64,000 nt of DNA from CBDHHC01 sp050633205 (GCA_050633205.1 JBOEGA010000018.1:5585-69584), one strand, 5' to 3'. Counted from the stretch's first letter, positions 44,640 through 53,649 are shown. The notes: generated from the letters alone by a model not told the origin. Program-made: numbers and translations.

Positions 44640-45611
44640 CTATTTTTTATAAATAGGAATATCTTTACTACCAGGTACAAATGCATCAAAAGCTGCCCAG
44701 AACTGCAGCCGCAACTCATCTCGCTCCTGCATAATTTCATGTCTGGCCTGCGGGATAACAAGGTGAGAACCGACTTTCAGCCGTACTGACATATCCTCCG
44801 TTGCCCGTGTGGATACGACATCGTCATCACCTGCACCGATAATCAGTACCGGAACCTGTATCTGGTTTGGAAATAAAGGATCACGAATCTTTACAATTGA
44901 CCGGCAGGCTGAACGCATCCATGCAACGGTAGGAGAACCAAGCCCTAACTCTGGAGCTGATTTCAGAATTGCCTGAGAGCGGTCATAACGCCCTCGGTCA
45001 GAGGTTAATGGATTTTTTTCATAAGGTTGCTCATCCCAGGCTCTATCGCTACCACCTGCAACATACCTGTCTCCCATGCCCAAAAGCGACATGGTCTCCA
45101 TAACTCCCTTTACCATACCAAATGAAAAAGGCAGCTGCTTTTCAGAAAATTCAAACATGGGCGCATTGAGAACCATGCGGTCGAACCAGCAGTTACGTGC
45201 TGTTCCCATACGTAAAATAACATGCCCCCCCATGGAGTGGGCTAGTGCAAAATAAGGGGGTGGGCAATCTGGCAGAACAATTTGCTTCATAAAGTTATGA
45301 ACGTCAGCTTCGTATTCTTCAAATTTGCGAATATAGCCTTTTCTTGAATTCCTCAGAACCCGAACAGAACCGCCCTGCCCTCTCCAGTCCATAGTAGCAA
45401 CAGAAAACCCTCGGCGCCTTAGATCCGCAATAACCTCATAGTACTTCTCAATAAACTCTGAACGCCCCGTAAACAGGCAGACCGTTCCTTTTCGCCCACC
45501 ACTCGTTGTCTTCCAATAGGCATATCGGATCGGCTGTCCGTCATACCCTTTGAAATGACCGGAAATCGCATCGGTTGGTACCGGGTTACGGGCAATACTA
45601 ACGAGAACCAT
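44640..45611 (-). CDS. Alpha/beta hydrolase, lysophospholipase (PldB/monoacylglycerol lipase) type
   Basis: 323 residues of the Hydrolase_4 family. It begins with a strand region GYDGQPIRYAYWK, then CLFTGRSEFIEKY, the nucleophile elbow in ALAHSMGGHV, Asp in IIGAGDDDVV and His in PQARHEI. The lid region between is long. A lysophospholipase role is the standard annotation but the natural substrate is uncertain. There is no signal peptide. It is convergent with hisN. Confidence 0.87.
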   Translation of the reverse strand: MVLVSIARNPVPTDAISGHFKGYDGQPIRYAYWKTTSGGRKGTVCLFTGRSEFIEKYYEVIADLRRRGFSVATMDWRGQGGSVRVLRNSRKGYIRKFEEYEADVHNFMKQIVLPDCPPPYFALAHSMGGHVILRMGTARNCWFDRMVLNAPMFEFSEKQLPFSFGMVKGVMETMSLLGMGDRYVAGGSDRAWDEQPYEKNPLTSDRGRYDRSQAILKSAPELGLGSPTVAWMRSACRSIVKIRDPLFPNQIQVPVLIIGAGDDDVVSTRATEDMSVRLKVGSHLVIPQARHEIMQERDELRLQFWAAFDAFVPGSKDIPIYKK

Positions 45612-45768
45612 GAGATGTGCTTTCTATTATGCATTATTATTCTGTTTTAAGGCTATAAGCCCGGATACTTATACGAAACATTATAGATTTTGTTAACTTA
45701 GATTTTTAATGAAAAATGAAGCAATACAGACACTTTTAAAAAATGCATATTTTTTTCAGCTTTATCTA

Positions 45769-45796
45769 TTGAACCCCGATTTTCCCAAACTATATC
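45769..45796 (+). promoter_or_regulatory. RpoH-like heat-shock promoter of hsp20
   Basis: TTGAA (45769-45773) and CTATAT (45790-45795) are separated by 16 bases, resembling the alphaproteobacterial RpoH consensus CTTGAA-N16/17-CYTATNT. The leader to the start codon would be about 85 bases. Confidence 0.55.
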
Positions 45797-45799
45797 CAT

Positions 45800-45890
45800 A
45801 ACTGTACGCCGAAAACGGGTACAGACACTAACAGCCTGGCAAATATAGCAGGCATTTTAACATATCGCTTCTAATGGAGGATTTGCTATG
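45800..45890 (+). promoter_or_regulatory. Possible ROSE-like RNA thermometer in the hsp20 leader
   Basis: Just before the start codon, CGCTTCT (45864-45870) stands opposite the Shine-Dalgarno GGAGGA (45874-45879), separated by AAT. Such UYGCU-type anti-SD pairing near small heat-shock genes is typical of ROSE elements. The upstream stems are not convincing by eye. Confidence 0.35.
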
Positions 45891-46352
45891 TCACACTTTG
45901 ATTTATCACCACTATACCGTTCAACAGTCGGCTTTGACCGCATGTTTTCACTAATTGATTCTCTTGCAGGACCAAACGAAAACCAGTCAGGCTTCCCCCC
46001 ATATGACATTGTCCAGCAGGATGAGAACGCATACCGGATTTCAATAGCTCTCGCAGGATTTTCAAATGATGAGCTGAATATCCAGGTAGAGGAAAACACA
46101 CTGACGATTCGTGGTGAAAAACTATCTGATGTCGAAAACGAAAGTACCAGAACTCTGCACAGAGGAATTGCTGCAAGAAATTTCCAGCGTACATTCCAGT
46201 TGGCTGACCATGTTGAAGTTAAAAATGCTGCATTGGAAAACGGCTTGCTTCATATAGATCTCATACGCGAAATTCCGGAAGCTATGAAACCGAGAAATAT
46301 TGAGATTAAAAGCTCTGATACAAAACAGCTTCTCAAATCAGAAGCTGCATAA
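45888..46352 (+). CDS. Small heat-shock protein Hsp20 (IbpA-like)
   Basis: 154 residues. An N-terminal arm with DLSPLYRSTVGFDRMFSL is followed by an alpha-crystallin domain (about 40-130: PYDIVQQDENAYRISIALAGF, ENTLTIRGEK, RGIAARNFQRTFQLADHVEV, LENGLLHIDLIREIPE). It holds unfolding proteins for refolding by DnaK/ClpB. The strong ribosome-binding site GGAGGA and an RpoH-like promoter suggest heat induction. A 7-bp hairpin GGGCATC/GATGCCC (46371-46394) follows the gene. Confidence 0.95.
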   Translation: MSHFDLSPLYRSTVGFDRMFSLIDSLAGPNENQSGFPPYDIVQQDENAYRISIALAGFSNDELNIQVEENTLTIRGEKLSDVENESTRTLHRGIAARNFQRTFQLADHVEVKNAALENGLLHIDLIREIPEAMKPRNIEIKSSDTKQLLKSEAA

Positions 46353-46411
46353 ACCTCACCTCCCCGCAAAGGGCATCTTGGTAACAGGATGCCCGCCTCA
46401 GCTCAGAAGAC

Positions 46412-46924
46412 TCAAACCCTTACACCACCACGATATTCAAACAGTGCATCCTTTAACGCCTGAGCAAACTGAATCTTTTCCTCATCTAATAAAAACCTGC
46501 CAAATTCCAGTGTCTGCTCATGGGAGTAAAGTACAAGCTTTACCGATTCATTGGACTGCAACTCAACCAGAACCTTCACCCAATATGGGTTAAACCTCCA
46601 GTACAGCTCTTTTCCGGATGGTGAAACTCTGGAAACAACCAACTCATCACCAATCAGGTCAACGGTCTCATAAACCTTGCCTGCCCTGTAATTCATACGA
46701 AATGCCAGATAAACCAGAAATACATCCAGTCCCAGAAACCCGACCACTGGCCAGGCACCGTTTACAAAAAATACAACCCCTATAATAAAACTCACTGCAC
46801 CGAATATGGATAATAAAATCAGAAAACCTTTAGGACTAAGAGAGCGGTATGGAGTGAGGATAGCAGAAAATAACGGCTGGCTTTGCTCTGACGTTTCTTG
46901 TAAATTTTCATCAATAATACTCAT
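46412..46924 (-). CDS. DUF2244 family membrane protein
   Basis: 170 residues with ILTPYRSLSPKGFLILLSIFG, the DUF2244 hallmark, two adjacent TM helices (about 34-80) and a cytoplasmic beta-rich domain (YWRFNPYWVKVLVEL, LEFGRFLLDEEKIQFAQAL). Function is unknown. It is divergent from nth with 41 bases between start codons, an arrangement seen in many alphaproteobacteria. Confidence 0.9.
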   Translation of the reverse strand: MSIIDENLQETSEQSQPLFSAILTPYRSLSPKGFLILLSIFGAVSFIIGVVFFVNGAWPVVGFLGLDVFLVYLAFRMNYRAGKVYETVDLIGDELVVSRVSPSGKELYWRFNPYWVKVLVELQSNESVKLVLYSHEQTLEFGRFLLDEEKIQFAQALKDALFEYRGGVRV

Positions 46925-46965
46925 ACCTCAAGAATATCATAAAAAAACTCAGGCGCAGCTAGAAA

Positions 46966-47667
46966 ATGACCAGACCTAAACCAAAAACCAAGTCAGCAAA
47001 AAAAAAGCCGCCCCTCAAAGCGACTGCCACGCGCCTCTCTGAAGACACCATAAATGAAATGTTCCGCCGCTTTCAGGAAAACGATCCGGCCCCGGAAAGT
47101 GAACTGGAATACACCAATCCCTATACACTCGTTGTCGCAGTAGCATTATCTGCCCAGGCAACAGATATTGGCGTCAACAAAGCGACAAAAGAGCTATTCA
47201 AAATTGCAGATACTCCGGAAAAAATGGTTGCCTTAGGCGAAGATGAACTGCGCGAGCACATCAAAACCATAGGTCTTTACCGAAACAAGGCCAAAAACGT
47301 CATTGCTTTATCCCGCATGATGATTGAGGAATTCGGCAGCCAGGTTCCTGAAAAGCGGGAAGATTTGGAAAAACTTCCCGGAGTAGGACGAAAAACGGCA
47401 AATGTTGTTCTCAATGTAGCCTTCGGCCAGCCCACAATGGCTGTAGATACCCATATTTTCCGCGTATCAAACCGTACCGGGTTAGCCCCTGGAAAAAACC
47501 CTCTTGAAGTCGAACTGGCTCTCGAAAAAACCGTTCCTGACCAGTATATGCTCCACGCCCACCACTGGCTCATTCTTCATGGACGCTATATTTGCAAGGC
47601 CCGTAAACTGGATTGCGAGAACTGCAAAATAATTGATTTATGCGAATTCGATGGAAAAACTATTTAA
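46966..47667 (+). CDS. nth: Endonuclease III (base-excision DNA glycosylase/AP lyase)
   Basis: 233 residues. The helix-hairpin-helix is LPGVGRKTANVVLNV with catalytic Lys143; catalytic Asp161 is in MAVDTHIFRV. The [4Fe-4S] ligands are in C-KARKLDC-ENC-KIIDLC. It removes oxidised pyrimidines and cuts the AP site. The basic 20-residue N-terminal extension (RPKPKTKSAKKKPP) is longer than in E. coli. It probably shares a divergent promoter region with DUF2244. Confidence 0.95.
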   Translation: MTRPKPKTKSAKKKPPLKATATRLSEDTINEMFRRFQENDPAPESELEYTNPYTLVVAVALSAQATDIGVNKATKELFKIADTPEKMVALGEDELREHIKTIGLYRNKAKNVIALSRMMIEEFGSQVPEKREDLEKLPGVGRKTANVVLNVAFGQPTMAVDTHIFRVSNRTGLAPGKNPLEVELALEKTVPDQYMLHAHHWLILHGRYICKARKLDCENCKIIDLCEFDGKTI

Positions 47668-47728
47668 CTCATACTATATACTGCCCCTAACTCACCAATA
47701 ATTTTCACGAACCTGGAGACTGTTTTTT

Positions 47729-48727
47729 ATGTCTGAAACCCGCTTTGATGTTCTCGGCATCGGCAACGCTATTGTCGATATTATCTCTCGTTGCGATGAC
47801 GCACTACTGGAAGAGCTGAACCTGCCCAAAGGTAATATGCAGCTAATAGATGCAGAACAGGCGGACAAGCTCTACGAAAAAATGGGACCAGCAATTGAAA
47901 GTTCTGGTGGTTCAGCAGCAAATACAATTGCAGGCCTTGCATCATTTGGTGGTAAAGGAGCATTTATTGGTAAAGTTGCCAATGACCAGTTTGGCAAAAT
48001 CTTTAGCCACGATATCCGCTCCATCGGTGTTGAGTTCACGACACCGCTTGCAGAAAACAGCTCACCGACAGCAAAATGTATGATCTTTGTGACGCCGGAC
48101 GGCGAGCGTACAATGAACACATACCTCGGTGCCAGCACTGAACTCGATCAGGGTGAAGTCGATGAAGAACTGATCAAAACAGCAAAAGTTGTTTATCTTG
48201 AAGGCTACCTTTATGACAAGGAAGAAGCCAAGGCCGCTTTCCATCAGGCAACTGAAATTGCAGCAAAATACGGCACCAAAGTAGCTCTCAGCCTGTCTGA
48301 TGCATTCTGCGTTAACCGTCACCGCGACGACTTCCGCAAACTTGTAAAAGAAGGCGTAGACATCCTCTTTGCCAATGAAGAAGAAATTTGTGCACTCTAC
48401 GAAGTTGAAAGCTTTGACGAAGCTGCAGCATTGGTCAAAGCTGAATGTCAGGTTGCAGCATTGACGCGTGGCAGCAAAGGCTCAGTCATTGTTACACCGA
48501 ATGAAACCCATGAAGTAAACGCCCATTACGTTTCTGAAGTCGTAGATACAACAGGAGCTGGCGACCTCTATGCAGCGGGCTTCCTGTTTGGATATGCCAA
48601 CAACCAGTCACTTGTCTCATGCGGACAGTTGGCAGGTCTTGCTGCAGCAGAAATCATTTCGCATCTGGGAGCACGCCCGGAGGAAAATCTGGCTGAACTA
48701 GCCAAAAAAGAAGGCCTTCTGGGCTGA
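47729..48727 (+). CDS. Adenosine kinase (PfkB/ribokinase family)
   Basis: 332 residues. N-terminal DVLGIGNAIVDIISRCDDALL, the substrate-binding GGSAANTIAGLASFG and the C-terminal catalytic DTTGAGDLYAAGFLFGYA with the anion-hole GAGD are all present. Close relatives in alphaproteobacteria are called adenosine kinase and recycle adenosine to AMP; other sugars remain possible. It has a GGAG-like site 10 bases upstream and is followed by truA 71 bases later. Confidence 0.9.
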   Translation: MSETRFDVLGIGNAIVDIISRCDDALLEELNLPKGNMQLIDAEQADKLYEKMGPAIESSGGSAANTIAGLASFGGKGAFIGKVANDQFGKIFSHDIRSIGVEFTTPLAENSSPTAKCMIFVTPDGERTMNTYLGASTELDQGEVDEELIKTAKVVYLEGYLYDKEEAKAAFHQATEIAAKYGTKVALSLSDAFCVNRHRDDFRKLVKEGVDILFANEEEICALYEVESFDEAAALVKAECQVAALTRGSKGSVIVTPNETHEVNAHYVSEVVDTTGAGDLYAAGFLFGYANNQSLVSCGQLAGLAAAEIISHLGARPEENLAELAKKEGLLG

Positions 48728-48798
48728 TCGACTAAACTCATCAGGTGGAGCAGACAGTTTCACCTGACAACAGATTAATAAACACCAGCTGCAAACCA

Positions 48799-49536
48799 AT
48801 GCCCAGATACAAACTGACCATAGAATATGATGGAACGCCTTATGTAGGCTGGCAGATGCAAAAAGACGATGCATCAGTCCAGGGTTCCATAGCCGATGCG
48901 CTTGGAAAATTTACGAACGAAGAAGTTGGTGTTCATGGAGCAGGCCGTACAGATGCAGGTGTCCACGCAACCGGACAAATAGCCCATATTGATCTGGTAA
49001 AAGACTGGGACCCAAACCGTATTCGCGAAGCAGTCAACTATCACCTGAAATCAACCCTCATATCTGTACTTCAGGTAGAGAGAGCTGATGAAAGTTTTGA
49101 CGCCCGCTTTTCCGCAACAGCAAGGCATTACCTTTATAGGCTGATTAACCGAAGACCACGCCTTGCTTTAGATAGAACCCGTGCTTGGCACGTACCTGTA
49201 GAACTGGATGCAACGGCTATGCATGCTGCAGCCCAGCGCCTTCTCGGTGAACACGATTTCACAACCTTCCGCTCTGCCCATTGTCAGGCAAAATCTCCAG
49301 TCAAAACACTGGATTCGATATCAGTAATAAGAGCTGGAGAAGAAATCCGGGTGGAAACATCTGCAAGGTCATTTATGCATAACCAGGTGCGTTCAATGGT
49401 TGGCTCAATTAAACTGGTCGGCGAAGGAAAGTGGACCAGTGACGATTTATATGCAGCATTAAAGGCGGCTGATCGCAATAAGTGCGGGGCCGTAGCACCC
49501 GCACATGGTTTATATCTCGTCGGCGTCAGTTATTAG
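48799..49536 (+). CDS. truA: tRNA pseudouridine(38-40) synthase TruA
   Basis: 245 residues from ATG 48799 (MPRYKLTIEYDGTPY); the upstream in-frame extension has no homology. Catalytic Asp52 lies in GAGRTDAGVHATGQ. RHYLYRLINR and SFMHNQVRSMVGS are TruA signatures. It modifies uridines in the anticodon arm. Its last 11 bases overlap the convergent RidA-like gene. Confidence 0.96.
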   Translation: MPRYKLTIEYDGTPYVGWQMQKDDASVQGSIADALGKFTNEEVGVHGAGRTDAGVHATGQIAHIDLVKDWDPNRIREAVNYHLKSTLISVLQVERADESFDARFSATARHYLYRLINRRPRLALDRTRAWHVPVELDATAMHAAAQRLLGEHDFTTFRSAHCQAKSPVKTLDSISVIRAGEEIRVETSARSFMHNQVRSMVGSIKLVGEGKWTSDDLYAALKAADRNKCGAVAPAHGLYLVGVSY

Positions 49537-50020
49537 AGATAACTGCAACTGCATCAACTTCGACGAGAGCGTTCGGAACAAATAAATCCTTCACACCTAT
49601 CAAAGCACTTGCTGGCGGATTTTTCATATTAAGCCACTTATCACGGACTTTACGAATTCCGGCAAGTTTGCTGGCATCATAATCCTTCACATAAACAGTC
49701 ACTCTCACTAATGAAGAAAAATCAGCATTGGCAGCCTTAAGCGTGCGCTCCATATTAGCCAGAACCTGTTCAAGTTGCTCTGCAACAGTAGCACCTTTGA
49801 TTTTCCCGTCTGCTCCCATTGGAACATGACCTGACAGAAACATCAGCTTGCCATTATTAACAATCATTGCCTGCGAAATACCGGGAATATTCACTCCCTC
49901 AGGATTAACCGGCTTAAGCATGCCTGCCCCCTGACTGACCGTGATTGACAACAAAAGCATTGTAAAAAAACTTATTGAAGCCGCCAGTATTTGACCTATA
50001 AATTTTATTTTCGACATCAC
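49526..50020 (-). CDS. Exported RidA/YjgF-family protein lacking the catalytic arginine
   Basis: 164 residues. Unlike cytosolic RidA it has a signal peptide (about 1-32, ending SQGAG). The YjgF fold follows: GKLMFLSGHVPMGADG, EQLEQVLANMERTLKAA and VEVDAVAV. In RidA the loop PARxxV supplies the imine-binding Arg; here it reads PPASALIGV, so Arg is replaced. It is therefore unlikely to be a 2-iminopropanoate deaminase. Its start overlaps the stop of the aldo/keto reductase by 4 bases, so they are co-translated. Confidence 0.85.
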   Translation of the reverse strand: MMSKIKFIGQILAASISFFTMLLLSITVSQGAGMLKPVNPEGVNIPGISQAMIVNNGKLMFLSGHVPMGADGKIKGATVAEQLEQVLANMERTLKAANADFSSLVRVTVYVKDYDASKLAGIRKVRDKWLNMKNPPASALIGVKDLFVPNALVEVDAVAVISNN

Positions 50021-51000
50021 ACATTCACTCCTTTCATACCTTCTTCAGGGTATCTTTCACCAACTATTGGATTGTCTTGAAGAACCTTTTTAATTCGCAC
50101 GAAGTCTTCCTCTGTCAACGCGACCTCAACAGAACAGATATTATCGCTTAGATATTTAATGCGTCGTGTACCTGGGATCGGAACAATGTCATCTCCCTGT
50201 GCCATCAACCAGGCCAGAGCAAGTTGGGCTGGCGTACAACCTTTATCAGCCGAAATGGCTTTTACACCTTCAACTATTTTTAAATTAGCCTGAATATTTT
50301 CTTCTGAAAAACGTGGAAGAAGACTTCTGAAATCTCCCTTCTCATACTCCATATTTGCTGAATATGTTCCCGTCAGGAATCCTCGCCCTAATGGAGAATA
50401 GGGAACAAATCCAACCCCGAGCTCACGACATATCGGTAAGATCTCTGCTTCTACATCACGCGTCCAGAGCGAATACTCTGTCTGCAATGCTGTAACCGGA
50501 TGAACGGCTTGTGCTTTTCGTAAAGTCTGGGCACTGACTTCACATAAACCGATATGCTTAATCTTGCCTTCATGAACCAGACTGGCGAGAGCTTCCATAG
50601 TCTCTTCAATAGGCTGAGAAGGGTTAACCCGATGCACATAATAAAGATCTATGCAATCAACTCCCAGCCGCTTCAAAGAAGCTTCACAAGCGGATTTCAT
50701 ATAGGAAGGACTATTATCAAGCCCTCTCGCATACTCCCCCGGTTTGCGCACTATACCGAACTTGGTTGCAATAACTGGAGTGTCGGAACAGCCCTTCAAA
50801 AACCTGCCAACCAGCTCTTCATTGTGCCCGACACCATATGTATCTGCGGTATCAAAAAAGCGAACACCCCAATCAACTGCCTGATGCATAACGCGAATAG
50901 AATCCTCGTCATCCCCTGGACCATAAAACTCACTCATCCCCATGCAGCCAAGGCCTATTGCCGAAACTTCAAGAGAACCTGCCAAAGACTTGCTTTTCAT
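50017..51000 (-). CDS. Aldo/keto reductase
   Basis: A 327-residue (alpha/beta)8 NADPH-dependent oxidoreductase of the AKR13/YakC-like group. It has SAIGLGCMGMSEFYG, the tetrad Asp and Tyr in FFDTADTYGVGHNE, Lys in IATKFGI and His in DLYYVHRVNP; NADPH binding is in PIPGTRRIKYL. The start is ATG 51000. A perfect 24-bp palindrome lies 35 bases upstream. It is translationally coupled to the RidA-like gene, and a decayed LysR gene is divergent. Confidence 0.93.
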   Translation of the reverse strand: MKSKSLAGSLEVSAIGLGCMGMSEFYGPGDDEDSIRVMHQAVDWGVRFFDTADTYGVGHNEELVGRFLKGCSDTPVIATKFGIVRKPGEYARGLDNSPSYMKSACEASLKRLGVDCIDLYYVHRVNPSQPIEETMEALASLVHEGKIKHIGLCEVSAQTLRKAQAVHPVTALQTEYSLWTRDVEAEILPICRELGVGFVPYSPLGRGFLTGTYSANMEYEKGDFRSLLPRFSEENIQANLKIVEGVKAISADKGCTPAQLALAWLMAQGDDIVPIPGTRRIKYLSDNICSVEVALTEEDFVRIKKVLQDNPIVGERYPEEGMKGVNV

Positions 51001-51034
51001 ATTTACGTCTCCGAAATAACTAACTTCACTCCCT

Positions 51035-51058
51035 ATATAGTTATCATGATAACTATAT
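51035..51058. promoter_or_regulatory. Perfect 24-bp palindromic operator upstream of the aldo/keto reductase
   Basis: The half-site ATATAGTTATCA is followed directly by its reverse complement. It is centred about 46 bases before the reductase start codon, in the promoter region between it and the LysR remnant. A dimeric repressor such as MarR, TetR or HxlR type is expected; none is obvious locally. Confidence 0.75.
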
Positions 51059-51282
51059 CAAGATAAGTTGGACGCAAAACCTTTTAACCAGGCCAGACAC
51101 TTGTCTAGGTTAAAATGGTTTACATGCAGAGTCTCTAAATTTTAAGGATGTAACTTAACCCTGAACATCCGTCTGTCTATCACCCCTAGTCTTGTCAGAT
51201 TGATATGAGGACTGAGATATAAAAAGCCATCGCGTTCTATTGCAGAAGCTATTGTTGGCATAGCTTCACCGGACTGAAATAA

Positions 51283-52077
51283 TACAGATCTGCCAGACGC
51301 ATTTCTCAATTAGAGGAAGCAATATCCGTAACACTTGTTGAACGCGGGGTGGAAGGCTGCAGGTTAACAGCCAAAGGTAGAGAGTTTGCAGAAATCGCAA
51401 AGTCCATGTCTGGAGAGCTGGACAGACAACTTGTAATATCAAGAAAGTCCACTGGCCACACAGGAACTGTAACTCTTTCATCCGGAGAAGGTTTCTCCGA
51501 AGTTCTCACAACAGCCATAATCAAATTCTCAACAGATAACCCCTGCTGCTCTGTCGACTATTCCATAAACTCTGACTTGGACGATGTAGCCAGAGGAGAT
51601 GTTGACGTAGCCATACGCACACAAAACCGTGGTGAAACCTCACTTGTTTACAAAAAAGTGGCAGAAATCAGCTTCGGCTTCTTCACGTCTCCGGCTTACC
51701 TAAAACACAACGCCAATAAAATGTCACCAGACATTGTGGACTATCTGGATCTTTTACCACCTATGGACCAGATCCCGCATAAGAGAGTGGCAAAAGAAGC
51801 CGGCTTCACCAATGCCCGCATCAGAATGTCATCATTCAGATCACAGTTTGAAACTGTCTGCAGAGGATTTGGAGTAGCGTCTCTGCCACGAATAATGGCT
51901 CAGGACAACCTTACTGAAGTCTTCACAGACATCCTGCTTCCATCAATGCAGGTCTTTCTCGTAACCCGACCTCAGGCCCTGAAACAGCCTCACATCCGTA
52001 CATTTGTCGATCTGGTATACTCTGTATTCGAGAACCCTGACGAGTATCTCGAATGCTGCCTGTCAGCGATAGAATAG
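51283..52077 (+). pseudogene. LysR-family regulator missing its DNA-binding N-terminus
   Basis: From about 51283 the frame reads the end of a LysR HTH (SARRISQLEEAISVTLVERG), then LTAKGREFAEIA and a LysR effector domain (VTLSSGEGFSEVL, DVDVAIRTQNR, FGVASLPRIMAQ) to the stop at 52077. In-frame TAA at 51280 and absence of the first two HTH helices in any frame upstream show that the N-terminus is lost. Only the GTG at 51349 could start a shorter, HTH-less protein. Its position divergent from the reductase suggests it once regulated it. Confidence 0.75.
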
Positions 52078-52079
52078 GG

Positions 52080-53069
52080 TCAGCTACAGCTGCCCCCGCC
52101 AAGCACACAGAATTTCGCACAGTAAGGATGGCAAAGCTTCACAGCCCCGTCATCAAACATGCCCTTATCAGCCTTTAGAGATGCTTCAAGCGACGCTCCC
52201 ATCTCAAACTGCTCATCATAAGGCAGTAAAGTACAAGGCAGCACAGCCGGCTTCTCTGCCCCTTTACGCTTGACAACCATCCGGCTGCTTGAGCACATCA
52301 CATCGGAAGTGGTTAAATTCAGTATCCCCCAGCAATCAGTCGTAATCTCCGGAACATCCGTCACCTCTTCCATCTCGGGAAACAAAACAAGCCTGGCTTT
52401 ATCATCTGCATCAACAGGCCAGTGGCGGCTTTCAAACAGGGCTTTATACCCTGCACGGGCAGAGCCTTCATCTTCCCCCCAGCAGGTTCTCCCGGCTATA
52501 TCAATCCTGAAACCATTCTCTGCCAACCAGTCAACACCTGTCAAAGCAGGAGCCCATGTCCGCTCTCCACGTTCTTTTTCGTGTAATTCCTGACTATGAT
52601 GATCCAGACTCACACGCATGGTCAGTTTTGAACCATAAAGACTGTTCAGGCGTAATAATTCTTCCTTAACCTTCTTGCGCTGCATGGGAAGCATGGCATT
52701 CGTCAATACGAGCACCTCAAAACCACGCTTCAGAGCATCCTCCATCATCGCTGCCATATCTGGATTCATAAATGGCTCACCACCTGTAAACCCGATCTCC
52801 CGAGTCCCAAGCTCCATTTCCTCAATCTCGTCAAACAGGGATACTGCATCAGCAAGCGGAAAATAAACCAGCCTGTCATTCGTTGGGCTGGACTCTATAT
52901 AACAGTTCACACACTCAATATTGCAAAGCGTCCCTGTATTGACCCAAAGCGTTTCCAGCTTGTCCAAAGGTACGGAAGCCCGCTTGTCACCCTTGGCAGT
53001 AATATCGGGATGTTCAAATTTTCCAAGAGATTGCGCTTCGATCGACTTGGCAGGAGATATTTCGTTCAT
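52080..53069 (-). CDS. Radical SAM protein with C-terminal cysteine cluster, function unassigned
   Basis: 329 residues. The SAM [4Fe-4S] motif is C49-x3-C53-x2-C56 in TLCNIECVNCYIESSPTNDR. GFTGGEPFMNP is the SAM-binding loop and MRVSLDHHSQELHEKERG the central barrel. The C-terminus holds further cysteines: CW near 238, CSSS, PCTLLP, CHPYCAKFCVLGGGSC, probably an auxiliary cluster as in SPASM-like proteins. It is not one of the well-known biosynthetic families I can name. It is convergent with the LysR remnant (2-base gap). No precursor peptide is seen. Confidence 0.8.
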   Translation of the reverse strand: MNEISPAKSIEAQSLGKFEHPDITAKGDKRASVPLDKLETLWVNTGTLCNIECVNCYIESSPTNDRLVYFPLADAVSLFDEIEEMELGTREIGFTGGEPFMNPDMAAMMEDALKRGFEVLVLTNAMLPMQRKKVKEELLRLNSLYGSKLTMRVSLDHHSQELHEKERGERTWAPALTGVDWLAENGFRIDIAGRTCWGEDEGSARAGYKALFESRHWPVDADDKARLVLFPEMEEVTDVPEITTDCWGILNLTTSDVMCSSSRMVVKRKGAEKPAVLPCTLLPYDEQFEMGASLEASLKADKGMFDDGAVKLCHPYCAKFCVLGGGSCS

Positions 53070-53163
53070 TGAGAGAGCCCATTTATATTAAATTTGTCGA
53101 CAAACCTAACATAAACCGGATTTCAGGGAACTCACAATATGTTCATAAAAATGTCAGCACGCA

Positions 53164-53649
53164 CTAAATGGCAGGAACCTGATAATCACACCCCTTAAGA
53201 CGCTCTTCAACGGTAATTGAGTTCTCGCTCACAGATGGCAAATTGAATTTTGACATCATCATATGAAGCTTTAAATACAATGACTTGGCACAAAAATATG
53301 GGCCAATTACGATATATTCCTTATCACCGAATGCCTGCTCAGCAGAAATTTCCGCATCACCTTCAGCAATAAGAATAACAGGAATTGGAGGTAGCTCTCC
53401 CCCCTCTTCGCCGGCCAGTTCGTCAAGTGCAAGCTCTCTGGAAAAACGATCCGAAGCACAGTCAAACACGATCAGATCATAGTCATGAAAAGCGTTTCCT
53501 TGCTGATTGTTCAATACAGTGCAGTCTGATATCCCGGCCTTGGGAACTCCAAATCCAGTCAAAACAGCCTTCATCCTGTCCTTAATCACCTCATCCTGAC
53601 CAATAACCAGAACCTTGACCTTTGAAAACGCAACACTGATAGGTCTCAT
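53164..53649 (-). CDS. CheY-like pseudo-receiver protein
   Basis: 161 residues from ATG 53649 (GGAG at 53655-53658). The pattern VKVLVIGQDEVIKDRMKAVL, DYDLIVFDCAS, PIPVILIAEGD and YIVIGPYFCAKSLYLKL follows the beta/alpha order of a receiver. The first acidic pair is reduced to QDE, the phospho-acceptor position reads FDCAS, and the conserved Lys is absent (GPY). It is probably not phosphorylated. No kinase gene is close. Function unknown. Confidence 0.65.
   Translation of the reverse strand: MRPISVAFSKVKVLVIGQDEVIKDRMKAVLTGFGVPKAGISDCTVLNNQQGNAFHDYDLIVFDCASDRFSRELALDELAGEEGGELPPIPVILIAEGDAEISAEQAFGDKEYIVIGPYFCAKSLYLKLHMMMSKFNLPSVSENSITVEERLKGCDYQVPAI

Noticed and set aside
46371..46394. Hairpin after hsp20 as a terminator
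   Set aside because: Seven-base stem without a U-tract; too weak for a separate call.
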